From Magnolia sinica (taxonomy: Eukaryota; Streptophyta; Magnoliopsida; Magnoliales; Magnoliaceae), in the NCBI RefSeq assembly GCF_029962835.1, contig NC_080578.1:104511759-104575758 (forward strand): DNA of 64,000 nt, written 5' to 3'. The notes under the pieces were generated by a model, which saw only the letters and a list, made by a program, of their open reading frames with translations, was not told where the DNA came from and searched no databases. A program made the translations under genes and the position numbers. Of this stretch, positions 47,150 to 57,540 are shown piece after piece (the first letter of the stretch is position 1; each line of letters starts with the position of its first letter).

Positions 47150-47605
47150 GGTCCGGGGGGGCAGGGATCTGTGGGGCCCACCATGATGTAAATGTTTTAT
47201 CCACACCGTTAATACTTTTTATAAGACTATTTTGAGTTATAATCCGAGAAATTATGGAGGTCCACAGATAAAGTGGACCACACAAAAGGAAGAAGAGGTG
47301 ATAATGACACCAACAGTTGAAACTTTCTATGGGCCACCATGATGTTTTTTAACCATCCAACCTATTCATAAGGTCATGTAGACTTGAATGAATGAAAAAA
47401 AAAATATCAGCTTGATCCAAAACTTCTACAGATCCCAAGAAGATTTTAATGGTGGGTATTCAATCCCTACTTTATGGTCCACTTAAGCGTTATTCTGCAT
47501 TGTTTTTGGCTTTAAATACTAAAATGATATCTGTAAATATGTATGGACCGCGTGGATAAAACCATTACATCATGATGGCCTTCACAGAGCCCTGCACGGA
47601 CGGAA
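47150..47605. mobile_element. GC-foldback MITE (family A), best-preserved long form
   Basis: The left arm CTGTGGGGCCCACCATGATG, TTTTATCCACACCGTTAAT, ATAAAGTGGACCACACA; middle GATGTTTTTTAACCATCCAACC and TCAGCTTGATCCAAAACTTC; right arm ATGGACCGCGTGGATAAAA and CATCATGATGGCCTTCACAG. Both ends carry GCAGGGATCTG/GAGCCCTGC-type terminal words. Confidence 0.8.
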
Positions 47606-47689
47606 TCGTTCGGGCGGGGGTACGACGCAAACCGCTTCTTCTCGTTGGATTCGCTTCTAAGTAAGGTAAAAGTTTTGATACTCTGGAGA

Positions 47690-48065
47690 ACACGGTGGAT
47701 GATAATCAGGCCCTGGAAAATGAATATATTATATACAATAAGTCAATATTTAAACTTTAAATGTGATTTTTTTCATGTAGATATATCATTGAGTGAAAAA
47801 TTACGCATATACGGTTACCTGACTATCATATTGGTGGACATTTATTGGACGGTTAACAATGAAATTATCCAATGGTTCTATTTCCATGAGCAAGTGTTCG
47901 CTATCAGATGTTAGGAACGTTCTAGCAATCTAATATTCTGATATTGACTTAGACATGTTTGAGTTGAAGATTTAGTAGCTGTTATTTGAGTAAGTTTGCA
48001 CCACGTGTATGACTACTCAAGTGTATGCGTATCAAGCGTTATCCATGCATGAGAATTATTACAGG
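47690..48065. repeat. Dispersed non-coding repeat (relative in VAN3-binding intron 2)
   Basis: GGTGGACATTTATTGGACGG, GTTAACAATGAA, AATGGTTCTA, AACGTTCTAGCAATCT and GTGTATGCGTATCAAGCG follow the same order as 29600-29800. Unclassified. Confidence 0.55.
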
Positions 48066-48189
48066 AATCCGGGGAAAGAGAACGCGGATTCGGTGTGGCC
48101 GGAAAACAAACACGACTTCCGTGAGGCCGTGACCGTGGGGCCCACCTTGTTGTGTGTGTTATAAATCCATGCCGTCCATCCATTCTAAT
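48066..48189. mobile_element. Partial GC-foldback MITE (family A), one arm
   Basis: GTGGGGCCCACCTTGTTGTG followed by TATAAATCCATGCCGTCCAT. The other arm is missing. Confidence 0.6.
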
Positions 48190-50344
48190 AGGTCATTGTT
48201 GGGCATGATCTCGAAAACACTTCACCCCATGTTGATAAGCTGATAGAGTTTGAACAGGCAGGTGGACAATTACACTCTGATCATAAACCCTAAACTCAGA
48301 AGTTTAAATCTTAAGAAAGTCAATCCTAAAATTCTAAAATCAGCTCATCCAACCCAGCTAACTCAGTCAATCCGATTAGCCTAATCCGAAACCTTAGGAA
48401 CCCAAAACCCTAGAGCATCAATTCGATAAGTCAACTCATTGAGTCAACTCACCCGGTCAGCCTACTCAACCAACAACCCCGTCAACTTACCTAATTAAGT
48501 CCAAAACTAATCTCAATCGAAGAAATGACCTAAATTAGATGTATGGTTAGATGCATACTGCTCGTTGAATATTTAAGACTTAAATTTGTCAGAACCCTAA
48601 GTCTTAAGGTTTTTATTATTATTATTATTATTTAAAATTTTAATTTTATCAGAACCCTAAGTCTTAAGTTGAATAGACCATTGGATGGGTTATACCAATC
48701 TAAGACAATCTTAGGCTAAGAATCATGCGCTAATTTCCTATGGTGAACCATTGGATGGTTGAGATCCGATTTGATGTGGATCGACAATCAAAATCCGAAC
48801 ATCAGATTATGCTGACAAACAAGTTTGATTATTAATCTAACCATCTGATGAGCCGAATTGATCAATCAATGTTAATCATTATAATTGTTTATAAATGGTG
48901 TATGGATGGTTCGGATCAAGTTGATCAACAGTTGTCCCTTAAAAATAATTAAGAGGTGATTAGTGGTTGGTCTTGATCCATCTATCAAACATAATTTGGA
49001 TGCTCATTAAAGTAAATAAATCCTCAAATTTTCGATTAAATATGTCATAATATGACTTTCTTCAATACGAGCTTTGATTCAATTAAAGGTGTCGAAAATA
49101 GTCCAGCAACCAAACTATGTGAAATTCGATTTTTTTTTTTATTCGATCTAAGTATGTTTGATTCGATCGAAGTCGATTATATCGAAAAGTCCCGTCGATT
49201 CGATTCATAGCTTTGTCAATTCGATTGACGGATATCTAGACAATTTTGTTAACTTCCTAGCTTTGATAATTGGTTCAATAAATTCATGATACATATAATA
49301 TAGTTTACAATCGACCATTAATAGGTTGTTTTAAGGTGGTCAAACACTTTTAATTGATCAAGTGGGTCCCACAACAACCTATGAGAATCGAGAACAATAT
49401 GTTAAGGGTTGGGTCCAAAGGAATTAATCCAATTGATTGATACATTTTTTGACCTTGTTATGGAAACTAGATTAATCAAAGGTGGTCCCCACCAAGTGAA
49501 CCAATAGGATCAGTCAGTAATCTCATTTATGTGGTTTGAAGAAGTTCTAATTCAAATTAAACTGATTGCTTTACGAAATCATCTCTACTGAATCAAGGTA
49601 AGTGATCCCGATATGTTTTTCCTCTATGAAGTTAAAATAGATTCATTGTTGATATGTTTGTATGTTTACTTTGATATTGTGTTTATGTTCTCTTACTTGA
49701 TTTGATTACTACATTGATAACGATGATTAGTTACATCATTTGCTTTGATGTATTAATATGATTTTACTGTATAAATGCATCTTGTGATTTGATTGGTTGA
49801 GTGGATATAACTATGAATTGATGTCTATAATGACATAATCAAATGACATAAAAATTGTGTTGATTATAATCTAAGAATTATAACGATTTTTACAATTCAA
49901 GGTTTATAACTACTTTGCTATAATTCTGCATCCATTTACTGCATCCACAATTCGTGCCTGAGTTCATGGGAGACTTCCCTGAATGACATTCCTAGTAAAA
50001 TCGTTACTAGATGCCTATTATACTAGTGGAAGCCTACTCATGAAGTAGATGCGAGACTTGCCCATACCTACCAAAAGGCAGTTGTAAGTTAATGGGTTTG
50101 CAACTCAAGCAAAGTGGACAGATTCCTACTTAATGCATCCACACACATTAATACATATGCACAACATTTACAATTATGAACTTATATTATATATGATTAA
50201 TTGTTGTTACTCTATTTTAATTTGATACGAAGAACTATGTTGGGACTTCTCACTAGGCCTAGCCAACTTACCATGTATTGATGTAAAACTTTACAGATGT
50301 GACTGAGGATGAACCATTGACTTAAGAGTAGCAAGACGTGATCA
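48190..50344. mobile_element. Possible degraded LTR-retrotransposon sequence
   Basis: A long A/T-rich non-coding stretch whose later part (about 49.6-50.3 kb) resembles in style the LTRs of plant Ty3/gypsy elements: CTCACTAGGCCTAGCCAAC, TACAGATGTGACTGAGGATG, and long TTGATT-rich runs. No ends or partner LTR found. Low certainty. Confidence 0.3.
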
Positions 50345-50930
50345 AGCTAGGAAAAGACCCATGTAACACGTGGCCCTATATGACATTAGAAGAAGTGGCA
50401 GCTTTGGACCAGCCATGATTAGTAGTGATATATCATCCACATATACAAGTAAAATAGTAAATTCTTGTACAGAATGACAAACAAAGAGAGAAGTATCGGC
50501 AGAAGATCCAACAAATCCCAAACCTGAAGATAATTTGTAAGGCGAAGATACCACACACGTAGAGCCTGTTTAAAACTATATAAGGCTTTGCTGAAGCGAC
50601 AAACATAATGAGGATTAGATATATCCACAAACCCTTGGGGTTGTGTCATGTCCACTTCCTCAATAAGAATGTCATGAAAGAACGCATTTTGCATTAAGTA
50701 GGCATATAGCCCAACCATAATGAAGGGCAAGAGAGAGAATCAACTGAACCATAATATTCTTGACAACAGGACTGAATGTATCACCATAATCAATACCAAG
50801 TTGCTGATGAAAGCGTTTCACAATGAGGCGAGCCTTATAATGATTAATAGAGCCATCGGAACATTGTTTAACCTTAAAGACTCACTTGCAGCCCTACGAG
50901 GTTTTGCCCAGACTGAGTGATCCAGCTTCA
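50345..50930 (-). mobile_element. Small fossil fragment of a Ty1/copia reverse transcriptase
   Basis: On the minus strand the RVT_2 landmarks run in order: KWVFK-like start, HQQLGIDY, TFSPVVK, then PQGF, ALYSFKQALR and a YVDD region. Only a piece of the reverse-transcriptase domain remains. It is old and carries several breaks. It is unrelated in position to the element at the left edge. Confidence 0.8.
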
Positions 50931-51424
50931 AGGGGTTGGCTTGGGAACTCACTCACCCAAGGGTTAGGAAATCACTCACCCAACAAGGTATAGCTTGGGG
51001 ACTCACTCACCTAACAAGAAAGGAATCACTCACTCACAAATACAAAGTTTGTAGAAAATAACTCAAAGATTTGATCCATTTTCATTACAAAATAGGTCCT
51101 TTTATAGACCAAATACAACCACCCCTCATAAATACATTAATAACAACCATGATCAGTTTCAATGCATTATTACATATTTTCAAAAAAAAAAAAAAACTTC
51201 CAAAATAATTCCAGATACATTTCCAATTCGTACTTCAATTTCAAACTTTTTATTTTCCAAGCATACAACATAGTCCCAAAGCCATGCATCATGAATGCAC
51301 TTGGGCTAGAAATAATGGTTGAATACTGAGGCTTGCGCCTAGTTGATGGGTTGGGCGTTCGCCTTGAATTGGGCTTGCATCAAAGAGGCACACCAAAGTA
51401 CCTTGCTTTTGTCTAATTCAAGTA
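50931..51424. other. Intergenic next to LIFEGUARD copy B
   Basis: 50950-51035 has ACTCACTCACC five times with irregular spacing. No similarity to the 3' region of copy A, so the duplication seems to end near the stop codon. No gene. Confidence 0.55.
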
Positions 51425-52961
51425 TCATCTACTCTTAGCTCTGAAGAGTGAAAGCAGTGCCAAGAAAAGGTTAAGGATGTCGAGATACAAAGTGACAGAG
51501 GCCCATATATACTCATCATATTTGTAGTGCTTCATCAGGCCGCTATATATCATCACTGATAGTTTACCCATTGGGAAGAAGATCTGCAAAATCAGAATCA
51601 GGAGTGTCATGCCTTAATTCAGTACAAGAATACAACACTCCCACAAGATTCAAAAGGTTTTGGAACTTAGAACCATAGTAGTTCCTCTTCGACTAGCCAG
51701 GGTTCCAGATGGGTATCACCCATCTCCTTGATTCTTGTTCTAGGTTTGGACATGGGAGTCATGGACTCAGATCCATGGTTTTAAGACTCCCACAAATCGA
51801 AAACTCAACTCGGCTCGGTCAGCTGCTTGGACTAGATCGATCTGAGTTCTAGTTCAACACCATCAATAACCCAGATGATCACCCCACTAGGGCAAGTCAT
51901 TCCGAGTATTTTAACCATGCTCAGAACATAGCTCATGGACCATATGCAGCCGAGTTGCAACCATACCTAACACCAATAACGTATGGGGTTTGATGAGCTA
52001 AAGATGTCGCATACCTGGATGACGATGAACAACATCAGCACCGATATGGTAGAAAACACGAGCGTTCTAAGGAAGTTGAAATCTTGGCCTCTCCTAGCAG
52101 CCCAGAACGTGTAGAGTGTGAGGCTTATGACCACCACAGTCGTTAAAATAACAGATTCTAAAATAACCTTCCCTGTTTGCAATGAAAACGATTCAATTCT
52201 AATCAGATCTCAAGGTCACAAAGAACATTGAATAGAATAATGCAGACCCAAATCAGGAGTCCAAGATCACATGGTTTCTGGTACATAAACATAAACGTGC
52301 AGTAAGTTTAGGCTAAATGCAGGACATGGTTTCAAATAGGGGATATGGACTTGTATGACAACTGAGGAATTATACGATCCTCCACATGAGGATACACCAG
52401 ACCATTGGGCTGTTGAACCAGCAACGGATAGGGTCCATGCCCCAAAAATCTCCAAACTGGAACTGGTCTTACGTGGACCCGGCATTTTTTAAAATTTTGA
52501 ATGCAGACTCTTTTCGCATCTCTCTTCTTAGCCGTCCATTTGCAACAAGGTATTAGAAAACAGTTACGTAATGGTCATGATGGTTGTTACATAACAGTGA
52601 TGGTGAGACACATTCATGGTACAAGGCTGTATGCAACAACCCCAAAATTTGACATAGGTAGTACACACAGGCACTCCCCACTTAAACTCTTAAACTAAAT
52701 TAAATATTTTATTTTGTCATGAATAAACGAGATTGACTGTTAAGATGCATGGCAAAGGCTCTCTTAATTATGAAAAGGGTTGTACACGAGCCAAGCTATC
52801 TCAAAAAGCTCGCTCGGCTTGACTCATACATGCATACATACATACATACATATATATATAAAAGTTAAAATTTAAAAACTACTCTACCCGTTCGTCCCTT
52901 TCTTACCATTTCCCTTAACCCAACTCGTTGTGAGCTCCACACACACACACACACACACACA

Positions 52962-53008
<47 letters not shown>

Positions 53009-53139
53009 CGCGCCTGCCACTCGCCTAAGCTCGACTCAACGTTCGCCTAACCGGTCTCAGCCATATGGCCTGCACTCGGCCACTCACCTGAGCTCTTTCT
53101 CTCTTAGCACCAACAACAAGGTACTTATATGGCTTTATT

Positions 53140-53189
<50 letters not shown>

Positions 53190-54341
53190 GAATATTTGAT
53201 TTGGGAGTTGAGTTAGGTGCGGGTTGGGTCCATTGAGTCAACTGACTGAGTTGAATCGGGTGTAGGTTGGGTCGGGTTGCTAGGTTGAGTTGGGTTGGGA
53301 GCAGGCTCGACTAGAGGTAAGTTTGCCTTGACTCGATTCACCAGCTCACCTCGAGCTCAACTCAAAAGATTTGGTAAACAAGCCAAGCTCCAATGGTAAG
53401 CTCGAAGCCGAGCTCGAGGAGAGCACGAACAAGTCAAGCCACAAGCTCGGCCCACCTCGACTCGACTCGACTCAGCTCAATGTACAACCCTAGTTATGGG
53501 AGAGGTTGAAGGATCAATTCTTGCCACTCTGGTAAGAAAGGAATGGGATTCCCTTTTCTTTTCTGTTCTTTTTTTTTTCTTCTTCTTTTTTTCTTTTCTT
53601 TTTTTCCTTTGTGCAGTCAACTTATTTTTGTCGGATCTATGCTACAACTAAGATCCCATGCAAAATCTCGTCCTAGAGATTGATTCAGGACTATATGATT
53701 TTGTCAGATCTGTACGAATTATATGATTCCTAAGGCCAAAACATACCAAGGTCCCAAATTCCAATTCGATCTGAATCGTATGCTTGGTTCTTTGATGGAT
53801 CATCGGATGCATCAGATCCCATCTATGCCATCTATGTTAATTCTGGGATAAATCTCAACAACATCCAGAATTCTAGATGGGTCTGATCATCTGGTGGGCC
53901 ACATTGATCAAACAAGGTTAACTGTTAAATTGATTCCACCGAACAGCACTCTCGCAGTAACCAATTACCAAACACACATTAAACCCCAAACTGCAGAATT
54001 TCAATTCAATTCCATAATTCAATCATTCTTTCAGTCATAAACAACCCAAAATCATATATACTAGATTCTCTTCTCCAATTTATAGCTAGAGTTAGGGGTT
54101 TTCGTTTAATTCCATCTATCCATAATACCATTAAAAAAGAAAAAAAAAACAAGATTAGGGTTTTACAGTTTGAGTCACATACCGACGGTGAATGCACACG
54201 ACAGCCCGACGGTGAAGCTAATAGACACTGTAAACAGGCCAAGGAGAAGAAAATTCACAGGATGCCGCTGAGAATAGTAATACAGAGGACATAGAACTGC
54301 CAAAGAAGAACAAGAAGAAGAATCACACAATAGAATCGAAT

Positions 54342-54378
<37 letters not shown>

Positions 54379-54639
54379 GAGAAGATTACCGATGAACGGC
54401 AGGATGATGATGAAGATGTAGAGGCCCAGCCCAGGCCTCGACAAGACGAAGTTCGAGATGGGGCGGACGGTGACGACTATTGCAGCGACGGCAATGGTCA
54501 GCAGCATCTGGACGATGATGATGGAGTATATCTTCCTAATGAAGGCCCACCGCAGCTCTTGGCTCTCGAGCATCATCGGTTGGAGGAGTCGAGCACCGGT
54601 CTCAACGTCGCCGGTTTTTCCGTACGTTAGGGCCCACAT
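51425..54639 (-). CDS. LIFEGUARD (Bax inhibitor-1 family) copy B, 4 exons, 226 aa, internally deleted
   Basis: Exons in gene order: 54639-54390, 54296-54183, 52172-52015, 51583-51425. Splice sites and phases (1, 1, 0) equal those of copy A, and the frame is open for 226 codons. It starts MWALTYGKTGDVETGAR. Against copy A it lacks one residue in exon 1 and 16 consecutive residues in exon 4 (copy-A residues ~192-207), which removes the membrane segment ending in YDTDN; MIYSGL runs straight into MKHYKYDEYIW. FLGPFLF of exon 3 has become FLRTLVF, and the last residues are AKSR instead of AADS. About 13 of 53 exon-3 residues differ, 11 of them in its second half. An expressed variant, a dominant-negative form or a decaying duplicate are all possible. 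I favour relaxed constraint, but the intact frame and splice sites keep it from being called a pseudogene. Confidence 0.85.
52549..52640. mobile_element. Left part of the GTAACAG MITE shared with LIFEGUARD A intron 2
   Basis: CAAGGTATTAGAAAACAG, CATGATGGTTGTTACATAAC and AGTGATGGTGAGAC match 39240-39305. The right part is gone. Confidence 0.75.
52939..53008. repeat. Compound microsatellite (AC)13(TC)14(TG)8
   Basis: Three dinucleotide runs abut without spacers. The AC and TG runs are complementary in inverted orientation, so they can pair around a TC loop. Confidence 0.95.
53139..53187. repeat. (TA)n microsatellite
   Basis: About 49 bases of TA inside the hAT-like element. Confidence 0.95.
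53493..53920. other. Remainder of LIFEGUARD B intron 2, no gene
   Basis: Polypyrimidine run near 53560-53610, then GATC-rich sequence. 53925-54170 aligns with copy A 43680-43905. Confidence 0.55.
54343..54373. repeat. (GA)n microsatellite in LIFEGUARD B intron 1
   Basis: Same position as in copy A, a CT run on the gene strand close to the donor. Confidence 0.95.
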
Positions 54640-54801
54640 TGTTCTTTGATCAGAGCGGAGTACCTAGAAAGAGTAGACACGCAGGCAAGGAAGGAGATGA
54701 GAATTGAAGAAAGAAGAAAATGGCAAGAAAAATGGTGGCTTCGGTCGTCGTAGAGGATTAGATTCGATTGAGAGAGACGTTTGGAACGAAATATAAATAG
54801 G

Positions 54802-54940
54802 ATAAGAGAAAGTACGACGGCCCTTTAAGATAGAGCATTTCTAAGGGAGGCTCACTCAATCTGCTTGCTGCCTTTTGCTACACTAACTCATGATCCAGAT
54901 CGTTGGTCTGCATCTTTACAATGTTAATGGGCATGGGAAA
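54802..54940. repeat. Single unit of the upstream repeat (LIFEGUARD B)
   Basis: ATAAGAGAAAGTACGACGGC, AAGATAGAGCATTTCTAAGG, ACTCATGATCCAGATCGTTG. One unit only, against five in copy A. Confidence 0.85.
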
Positions 54941-55364
54941 ATCTCTCTTATCATAGATATAAGATAACATGGATAAGAGATTTTGGAATAATGGTTAAAC
55001 AAGCATTTCTTAATTCATCTTTATTTTTATCGTGAGGATGTGAAATTTAAATTTTAATGATTAGGATATATGAGATGAGTCCCTCTAGATGAACGGTTTG
55101 GATCATCAAGAAGTGTGCGAAAGGAGCAAATAGATGAACGAGCTTCTATGGGGCGAGCCTTGCTGCCTGACAGTTTGAGGAGATCTGGGAACCGGGCCGC
55201 TGGGTGCAAGAGGTTTGTTGGAGAAAAACGTGCTGACATAGTGACGCGTGGATAAAATAAAAATATAGGGAGAACTTCGCCAGCAGAGAATCTGTGGGAA
55301 TCTTCATTTAGTCCTGTGGGGCCCACCAGTGGAAGGGAGAACGTACCCTGCCCGTCTCTGGCCA
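54941..55364. repeat. Upstream segment shared with LIFEGUARD copy A
   Basis: Aligns with 45500-45900 (GGATAAGAGATTTTGGAATA, AGATGAACGGTTTGGATCA, GGCGAGCCTTGCTGCC, GTGGGGCCCACCAGTGG). Confidence 0.8.
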
Positions 55365-55495
55365 CGAATGGGCCCCACCTTGATGTATCTGTTTATCCAG
55401 TACGTCCATCCCTTCTTTTAGATTGTTTTAAGGTATGTGCATTAAAATGAGGTGGATCCAATGCTCAACTGAAACACACCATATTTAATATATTG
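55365..55495. mobile_element. Partial GC-foldback MITE (family A), left arm
   Basis: AATGGGCCCCACCTTGATGT, TTTATCCAGTACGTCCATCC, TGAGGTGGATCCAATGCTC, then stops. The right arm is missing. Confidence 0.65.
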
Positions 55496-55538
55496 TATTA
55501 AATGTAGAAAACATTAAATGCAGGTTGCATTAAATGTA

Positions 55539-56318
55539 GGATCCTTAGTGCCTGTTTGGGAGCGTGGAATCCGAGCCCCTTAGATTCGGAACCGCCAGGA
55601 TTGGAAACCCCTAGGATTGGCAATCCTCCCCTGTGTTTGGCACCCTAGAGGAGTGTGAATCAACTTTAATTCAAAGATACATATGCATGGTATATATAGA
55701 GGAGTTTGAATTTAATTACTAAATCAACTATAATATTCCTAATTAGTGAGATATATAATTTTTGACGCTATGGTTGTGATAAAATGATGAAATTCCAAGT
55801 CTCGGATGGATCACAAGCACAAGATCATGTCTGAGTGACTAACCAACAATTTTTAATCATTGATTAATATGGACAATGTTTGGTTGGTGCTGGACAATGT
55901 TTGGACGGTGTTGATTTACATGGACAATGTTTGGATGGTGTTGATCATCATTAGTGGCCCATGTACCCAATAGAATGATAGTGCACAGTGACATACATGT
56001 TACACCTGCAACTATTGAAATGATTTTAGGTGTAATCCAAGCTCTCACCATGGATTACAAACCCCCTCAAAGAGGGGATTGGAAACCCCCTAGATTGGCA
56101 ATATAATCCCCCAATCCCCTCCAAACAACCAAGGGGGTTTCCCCCTCCAATCCCCTCCAATCCACGGTGCCAAACGACCCCTTACTCTTGCTCGGGTGGT
56201 AGACTCTCAGGAGTTTCAATACCCGGTCAGGGGTTTGAGCATCCTTAGGTGGTGAAATCCCACTACGGCCTGAGCGTGTGGGGGTGTGTTTGTGCGTGTA
56301 AAAAATAAAAATAAAAAT
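55539..56318 (+). mobile_element. tRNA-derived SINE (family S), split by a Tourist-like element
   Basis: The first nine bases (GGATCCTTA, 55539-55547) lie left of the inserted element and the rest (56185-56318) right: CTCTTGCTCGGGTGGTAGAC, CAGGGGTTTGAGCATCC (B-box region), GGTGGTGAAATCCCACTACG, GAGCGTGTGGGGGTGTG and an A-rich tail. Exact 14-bp copies of TTGCATTAAATGTA flank the whole at 55525-55538 and 56319-56332. Confidence 0.93.
55548..56181. mobile_element. Tourist-like (PIF/Harbinger-type) MITE inserted in the SINE
   Basis: 634 bp with ends GTGCCTGTTTGG and CCAAACGACCCC, flanked by TTA at 55545-55547 and 56182-56184. A TTA/TAA 3-bp target duplication is the PIF/Harbinger signature. Subterminal GGATTGG/CCAATCCCCTCC words are inverted. 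The interior has three TGGACAATGTTTGG repeats (55868-55945). No transposase frame. Confidence 0.88.
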
Positions 56319-56332
56319 TTGCATTAAATGTA

Positions 56333-56389
56333 AGATTTATATGTGGTGGAGGCAGAATGCGTCCTACCCTGTCTCCAGCTAGGAACGGC
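56333..56389. other. Short spacer
   Basis: Host sequence after the SINE target duplication. Confidence 0.5.
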
Positions 56390-56740
56390 TGGATATGTGA
56401 GTGGCCACCTTTACGTATGGGTCTTATCCACACCATCCATCCATTTTTTTAACCTAAAAATGAGGCAGATCCTAGGCTCAAGTGGACCACACCACCGGAA
56501 GCATTAGTGATAATGATTTTCACTATTGAAGCTTCTTTAAGGCCCATCGTGATATTTATTTTCCATCCAACGTATTCATGAAGTCACCTATACCTGGTTG
56601 AAATGAAAACAAAAATATTATGTCCACTTGAGCCTTGGATCTTTCTCATTTTTGGGCTTATATCCTAAATTGATTGAAAAAAAATAGATAAGTGGGATGG
56701 ATATGACTCATGCATTAGGGTGGCCACTCAAAGCTCCTTC
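56390..56740. mobile_element. GC-foldback MITE (family A), terminal GC words weakened
   Basis: GTGGCCACCTTTACGTATGG, CTTATCCACACCATCCATCC, AATGAGGCAGATCCTAGGCT and CAAGTGGACCACACCACC, with inverse counterparts ending GCATTAGGGTGGCCACTC. Confidence 0.75.
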
Positions 56741-57540
56741 CCGCTCCATCGGGTAGGACACAATACGCATTGGTATGTGGTATGTACTAGAACATTAGGT
56801 GCTTATTTTTGCACATATACGGTAACTCCTCAAACTTTTCAATACTGGAGTATTGAAAGTTTTAAGTGTTACCATGAAATTTAATTTAATATATACATAT
56901 ATATGTCACAAATTTAGCTTATCCTAACCTTACATCTATTCTCTGACCTAAATTTGACCGTTGGGAATAATCTTCATCCATAAATCAAGTCATCCAACCG
57001 TTGATTTTTAGGACAAGATTATTATATATCCAAGTATTCTCACTTTTTCATTATACCAACTATTCAATCAACTATTCACTGCTGGGTAAAGATATCTGAC
57101 CGTCCATTTTGAGTTTGGACCACCCGATCATGGTAAACTAACTACCTGATCTCTACATCGCTCGTACATGTATTGAATCGAGATGTTAATCCGTTCATCT
57201 TGTTCACCACCTATGAATATGCTTAACCCATCATCAAAACTATAATTTAAGGAACTTACACATGTAAACAAGTCACTTAAATCTAACGGTATATATGTTC
57301 TACCTCTTGATCACTCAAAAAACCTACTTGTATTTATCCGTTTATAAAATTGACTGTATAATTACCTACATACATGATCAGAGTACTAACCATCAAGTTT
57401 TTCTATTTTTAACATGTCATCTAACTGTTCATCATATTTGGATCCACCTAACAGGCTACCTAAATATTAGAATGAACAGCTCAGTTCGAAGATCATAACG
57501 TATACGCCACAACTACCGGTTGACTTCTCTATTAGATATA
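56741..57540. other. AT-rich intergenic, no gene seen
   Basis: No gene, RNA or repeat boundary recognised. Confidence 0.55.

Larger units (their letters stand above)
52776..53492. mobile_element. Non-autonomous hAT-like element (family H) in LIFEGUARD B intron 2
   Basis: The ends AAGGGTTGTACACGAG and CTCAATGTACAACCCTA match the TAGGGGTGTACA family. Flanks ATTATGAA and GTTATGGG look like an eroded 8-bp target duplication. The interior has GCTCGACTC words plus large microsatellites. Absent from copy A. Confidence 0.7.

Noticed and set aside
50950-51035. ACTCACTCACC repeats as a possible CRISPR-like or satellite array
   Set aside because: Units are too short and irregular, spacers are not unique in length, and the genome is a plant.
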